Made by a program: the position numbers and the translations under genes
Assembly: GCA_958353395.1 (NCBI GenBank)
Contig: CATWSG010000036.1
Location: 1 to 8,624, forward strand
Source of the DNA: an uncultured Collinsella sp.
Lineage (GTDB): Bacteria > Actinomycetota > Coriobacteriia > Coriobacteriales > Coriobacteriaceae
Reading direction: 5' to 3'
DNA length: 8,624 nt
The notes under the pieces: generated by a model
Told to the model about the DNA's origin: nothing
What the model saw: only the letters and a program-made list of their open reading frames with translations
Databases searched by the model: none
In this document: positions 6,325 to 8,624 of the stretch, one piece after another
Layout of the letters: each line of letters opens with the position of its first letter
Position numbering within the stretch: position 1 is the stretch's first letter

Positions 6325-7353
6325 TTAGCTATATTCGGTAAGGTTAAGCACGCTGCCCTTCACGATAAGCGCCGGCTCCAGAACGACCTCTTCGGCACGT
6401 CTACCGCCCCTACCGGCAAGACGCTTGGACATGCAGCCAAAAGCATGCTCCGCGAGGACACCAGGATCCTGCTCAATCGCGGTCAGCGCCGGCTCAAAGA
6501 GAACGTCGGCCGCCGAGTTGTCATAGCTTACGACCGAGATATCGCCCGGGATGCTCTTCCCCATCTCGTGCAAGCGCTTGAGCAAACCGAGGGCAATGTT
6601 GTCCGAGCTTGCGAACACGGCGGTGGCGTCGGTTGCGAGCACCGCCTCCGAGGCCTCGTAGGCGCTCGGAATGTAGTACTCGCTCTCAAACTCCAGGCGC
6701 GCGTCGATGGGCAGTCCCACCTCGCGCAGTGCGCGCTCATAGCCAGCAAGTCGCTTGCGGCCCGTATTGGAGCGACGCGCGTTAACCAAGCAGGCAATGC
6801 GACGGTGGCCTTGCTCGATCAGATAGCGGGTGGCCATGTAGCCGCCCATCTCGTGGTCGAACATCACCTTGTCGCACTCGAGGCCCTCAATGGCGCGGTC
6901 GACCATCACGGCAGGAATGGGTAGATGGCTCACTTCCTCGCGCAGGGCGCGATCGTCGGAGAACTCGTCACCCACTACCAGAAAGACGCCGTCGACGCCG
7001 CGCGTCACCAGCTGGCGCAGCAGTTCCAAATCGTCATCGGCGCTTCCGCCCGAGCTGGTAATAAAGAGCGCGTAACCGTCCTCGCGGCAGCGCTTTTCCA
7101 AGCTGCCGGCAAGCGAGGCAAAAAAGCGACTCTCGATATTGGGAACGATAAGGCCCAGTGTGCGCGACTCGCGCATGACCAGGCTGCGCGCGATCTGGTT
7201 AGGAACATAGTGGTTGCGCGCCGCAACCTCCTTGATGAGCTTGCGGTTTTCTTCCGAGATGCGACAGGGCCGATTATTGAGAACAAGCGAGACCGACGAA
7301 GGGGAAAGCCCCACCTCCTGGGCGATCTGCTTGAGGGTGACTTTGTTGGCCAT
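6325..7353 (-). CDS. LacI-family transcriptional regulator
   Basis: This 342-residue protein has the classical LacI layout. A helix-turn-helix lies at residues 5-25 (VTLKQIAQEVGLSPSSVSLV), a hinge helix at about 50-60 (PNQIARSLVM), and a periplasmic-binding-like effector domain from about residue 65 (LGLIVPNIESRFFASL). Other typical blocks are GYMATRYLIEQGHRRIACLV, RLAGYERAL, FASSDNIALGLLKRLHEMG and IPGDISVVSYDNS. The frame is open upstream to about 7635, but the ATG at 7353 starts right at the DNA-binding domain and has a GGAAGGAG Shine-Dalgarno 5 nt upstream. The gene is divergent from murB across 183 bp and next to no obvious sugar operon. It may regulate itself or a distant regulon. The effector is unknown. 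Confidence 0.93.
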   Translation of the reverse strand: MANKVTLKQIAQEVGLSPSSVSLVLNNRPCRISEENRKLIKEVAARNHYVPNQIARSLVMRESRTLGLIVPNIESRFFASLAGSLEKRCREDGYALFITSSGGSADDDLELLRQLVTRGVDGVFLVVGDEFSDDRALREEVSHLPIPAVMVDRAIEGLECDKVMFDHEMGGYMATRYLIEQGHRRIACLVNARRSNTGRKRLAGYERALREVGLPIDARLEFESEYYIPSAYEASEAVLATDATAVFASSDNIALGLLKRLHEMGKSIPGDISVVSYDNSAADVLFEPALTAIEQDPGVLAEHAFGCMSKRLAGRGGRRAEEVVLEPALIVKGSVLNLTEYS

Positions 7354-7536
7354 CTCGCTCCTTCCGGGTTTACGCGCAATCTCTTGAAAGTATAGCGACT
7401 GCCCATCTACCTCGGTGATAAACACTTTACCAATCCGGTGGACGGCTGTTTTATCGCCGTCAGCGCACCAAATCCGTCCAGGTGGGGTATATTGCAATCG
7501 ATTGATGACAACAACCACCAAAAGGCGGATATTCGT
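7354..7536. promoter_or_regulatory. Divergent lacI-family / murB promoter region
   Basis: This 183-bp region lies between the two divergent start codons. Minus strand: TATACT (complement at 7389-7394) is a good -10 for the lacI-family gene, without a clear -35. Plus strand: TATATT at 7488-7493 is a candidate -10 for murB, also with a poor -35. GACGGC / GCCGTC (7441-7446 and 7456-7461) form a small inverted repeat between them. Confidence 0.45.
7493..7506. promoter_or_regulatory. LacI-family operator-like site
   Basis: The site TGCAATCGATTGAT contains the perfect palindrome CAATCGATTG with a central CG. It matches 8 of the 10 fixed positions of the LacI/CcpA-type consensus TGNAANCGNTTNCA. It abuts the candidate murB -10 and is 140 bp upstream of the lacI-family start. 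It may be the autoregulatory operator of the neighbouring regulator. Binding is inferred. Confidence 0.45.
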
Positions 7537-8499
7537 ATGCACGAGAACGACTTTTTTAACGAGGACCTGCTGTGCGCGCTTGCTGGCGTTGCCGGCGAGG
7601 ACAACGTACTGATGAGCGAGCCCATGCGCGAGCACACCACGTTTAAGATCGGCGGCCCGGCCGACGTCTTTGTCACGCCCGATACCGAGCAGGGCCTCGT
7701 CGCCACGCTCGATACCTGCTATCGCTGCGATCTGCCCCTCACCATCGTGGGCAACGGCTCCGACCTACTCGTCGGCGACAAGGGCATCCGCGGCGTCGTC
7801 GTGGCGCTGGGCGAAGGCCTCTCCGACATTACGATCGACAGCACGCACGTCACGGCGGCAGCCGGCGCGCTGCTTTCCGATGTCGCAGCCGCGGCAGCCG
7901 AGGCCTGTCTCACCGGCATGGAGCCCATCTCGGGCATCCCCGGATCGGTCGGCGGCGCCTGCTACATGAACGCCGGTGCCTACGGTGCCTGCATGGCCGA
8001 TGTGCTGGAATCTGTACGCGTCTACAAGCCCGCTCGCATGCTCGACGACGGCACCCGCGGCAGTGGCAATATCATTGAGTTCGATGTCGACGAGCTCAAC
8101 CTGGGCTATCGCAAGAGCCGCATCGCCGACGACGGCTTTATCGTACTTTCGGCCACTTTCAATCTCGCCCCGGGCAACGCCGCGATGATCAAGGCCGACA
8201 TGGATGACTACCGCCAGCGCCGCGAGGACAAGCAGCCGCTCGACATGCCGAGCGCCGGCTCCACCTTCAAGCGCCCCGAGGGCCACTTTGCCGGCAAGCT
8301 CATCATGGACGCTGGCCTGCGCGGCCACGCCGTCGGCGGCGCCCAGGTGAGCGAAAAGCACTGCGGCTTCATCGTCAACGCCGACCACGCCACCGCAGCC
8401 GACGTCGACGAACTCATCCGCCACATCCAAGCAACCGTCAAAGACCAATTCGGCGTAGACCTACAACCCGAAGTCCACCGAGTAGGCGAATTCTTATAA
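7537..8499 (+). CDS. murB: UDP-N-acetylenolpyruvoylglucosamine reductase
   Basis: MurB is the cytoplasmic FAD enzyme that reduces UDP-GlcNAc-enolpyruvate to UDP-MurNAc with NADPH, the second committed step of peptidoglycan synthesis. The protein has 320 residues. Visible motifs are HTTFKIGGPADVF (33-45), the FAD-binding VGNGSDLLV (71-79), ISGIPGSVGGACYMNAGAYG (131-150), and YRKSRI (191-196). AGSTFKRPEGHFAGKLI (240-256) holds catalytic Ser242, GGAQVSEKHCGFIVN follows, and the C-terminal PEVHRVG contains Glu312. YRKS and AGS-FKRP with a compact length fit type II MurB rather than the longer E. coli type I. The ATG at 7537 is chosen over a GTG at 7438, which would put 33 non-homologous residues in the promoter region. 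The Shine-Dalgarno is modest (AGGCGG, 8 nt away). A strong hairpin follows immediately. Confidence 0.97.
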   Translation: MHENDFFNEDLLCALAGVAGEDNVLMSEPMREHTTFKIGGPADVFVTPDTEQGLVATLDTCYRCDLPLTIVGNGSDLLVGDKGIRGVVVALGEGLSDITIDSTHVTAAAGALLSDVAAAAAEACLTGMEPISGIPGSVGGACYMNAGAYGACMADVLESVRVYKPARMLDDGTRGSGNIIEFDVDELNLGYRKSRIADDGFIVLSATFNLAPGNAAMIKADMDDYRQRREDKQPLDMPSAGSTFKRPEGHFAGKLIMDAGLRGHAVGGAQVSEKHCGFIVNADHATAADVDELIRHIQATVKDQFGVDLQPEVHRVGEFL

Positions 8500-8503
8500 A
8501 AAA

Positions 8504-8525
8504 GAAGGCCCCGAAAGGGGCCTTC
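8504..8525. terminator. Bidirectional intrinsic terminator after murB
   Basis: A 9-bp perfect stem (GAAGGCCCC / GGGGCCTTC) with a GAAA loop starts 5 nt after the murB stop. On the plus strand it is followed by ACTTTCTTTAATT. On the minus strand it is followed by six T residues (complement of 8498-8503), a better tail. It should therefore stop transcription both from murB and from a convergent gene to the right. Confidence 0.88.
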
Positions 8526-8532
8526 ACTTTCT

Positions 8533-8624
8533 TTAATTCAGATAAACCAGTCCGGTGTGTGACGTATTGGGCTTATAGGACAAAATGTGTGTCCCGATAG
8601 AACATCCGTTTCCATCCATTAATC
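8533..8624 (-). CDS. Possible 3' end of a convergent gene (partial, uncertain)
   Basis: On the minus strand one frame is open from the window edge to a TAA at 8533-8535, ending SYKPNTSHTGLVYLN. The stop lies 7 nt before the terminator stem, which has a T6 tail in this direction, as expected for a convergent gene. Only about 30 codons are visible and no family is recognisable, so it may be chance. A competing plus-strand start exists at 8585 (AGGA, then ATG), open to the edge. Confidence 0.3.
   Translation of the reverse strand, partial: LMDGNGCSIGTHILSYKPNTSHTGLVYLN

Noticed and set aside
7354..7635. N-terminal extension of the LacI-family protein by 94 residues
   Set aside because: The helix-turn-helix starts at the ATG at 7353, which has a strong Shine-Dalgarno; the extension would overlap murB and the shared promoter.
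7765..8448. 227-residue minus-strand open frame inside murB
   Set aside because: Complement of a well-conserved murB reading frame, with shadow-like composition and no ribosome site considered convincing.
1..8624. CRISPR array, tRNA, rRNA, insertion sequence or phage genes
   Set aside because: No regularly spaced repeats, no recognisable tRNA or rRNA segments, and no transposase, integrase or phage protein motifs were seen.

Overview
The window looks like a high-GC gut actinobacterium of the class Coriobacteriia, with Collinsella or a close relative most likely. This is inferred from base composition, clear Shine-Dalgarno sequences and gene content (a mannose-family PTS with paired SIS deglycases, GntR/UTRA regulators and a LacI regulator beside murB). 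No marker gene here proves the genus.

Positions 1-3891 (minus strand) hold a catabolic operon. In transcription order it is: a GlmS-like SIS protein, a FrlB/GfrF-like SIS protein, then PTS EIIA, EIIB and EIIC of the mannose/fructose/sorbose family. EIIC runs off the window edge and EIID is presumably just beyond it. The set matches the Salmonella gfr system for fructoselysine and glucoselysine. There the PTS imports and 6-phosphorylates the glycated amino acid, and two deglycases split the 6-phosphates into hexose 6-phosphate and free amino acid. Both SIS proteins keep a Glu/His pair 16 residues apart, as in FraB/GlmS-type enzymes, so both look catalytically competent.

Positions 3892-4083 are an AT-rich control region. 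It contains a perfect HutC-type GntR operator core (GTATATAC) and a direct repeat of GGTATCAAA (minus strand) 33 bp apart.

Positions 4084-6076 (minus strand) hold two GntR/UTRA regulators whose genes overlap by 16 nt, preceded by a short hypothetical gene 38 nt upstream. All point toward the PTS operon. One or both regulators probably sense a phosphorylated Amadori product.

Positions 6077-6324 are intergenic and contain a 73-nt near-perfect inverted repeat that does not look like a standard terminator. Positions 6325-7353 (minus) encode a LacI-family repressor, divergent from murB at 7537-8499 (plus). The 183-bp divergent region has a LacI-type operator-like palindrome beside a candidate murB -10 box. 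murB ends at a hairpin that can work as a terminator in both directions. The last ~90 bases may hold the 3' end of a convergent gene.
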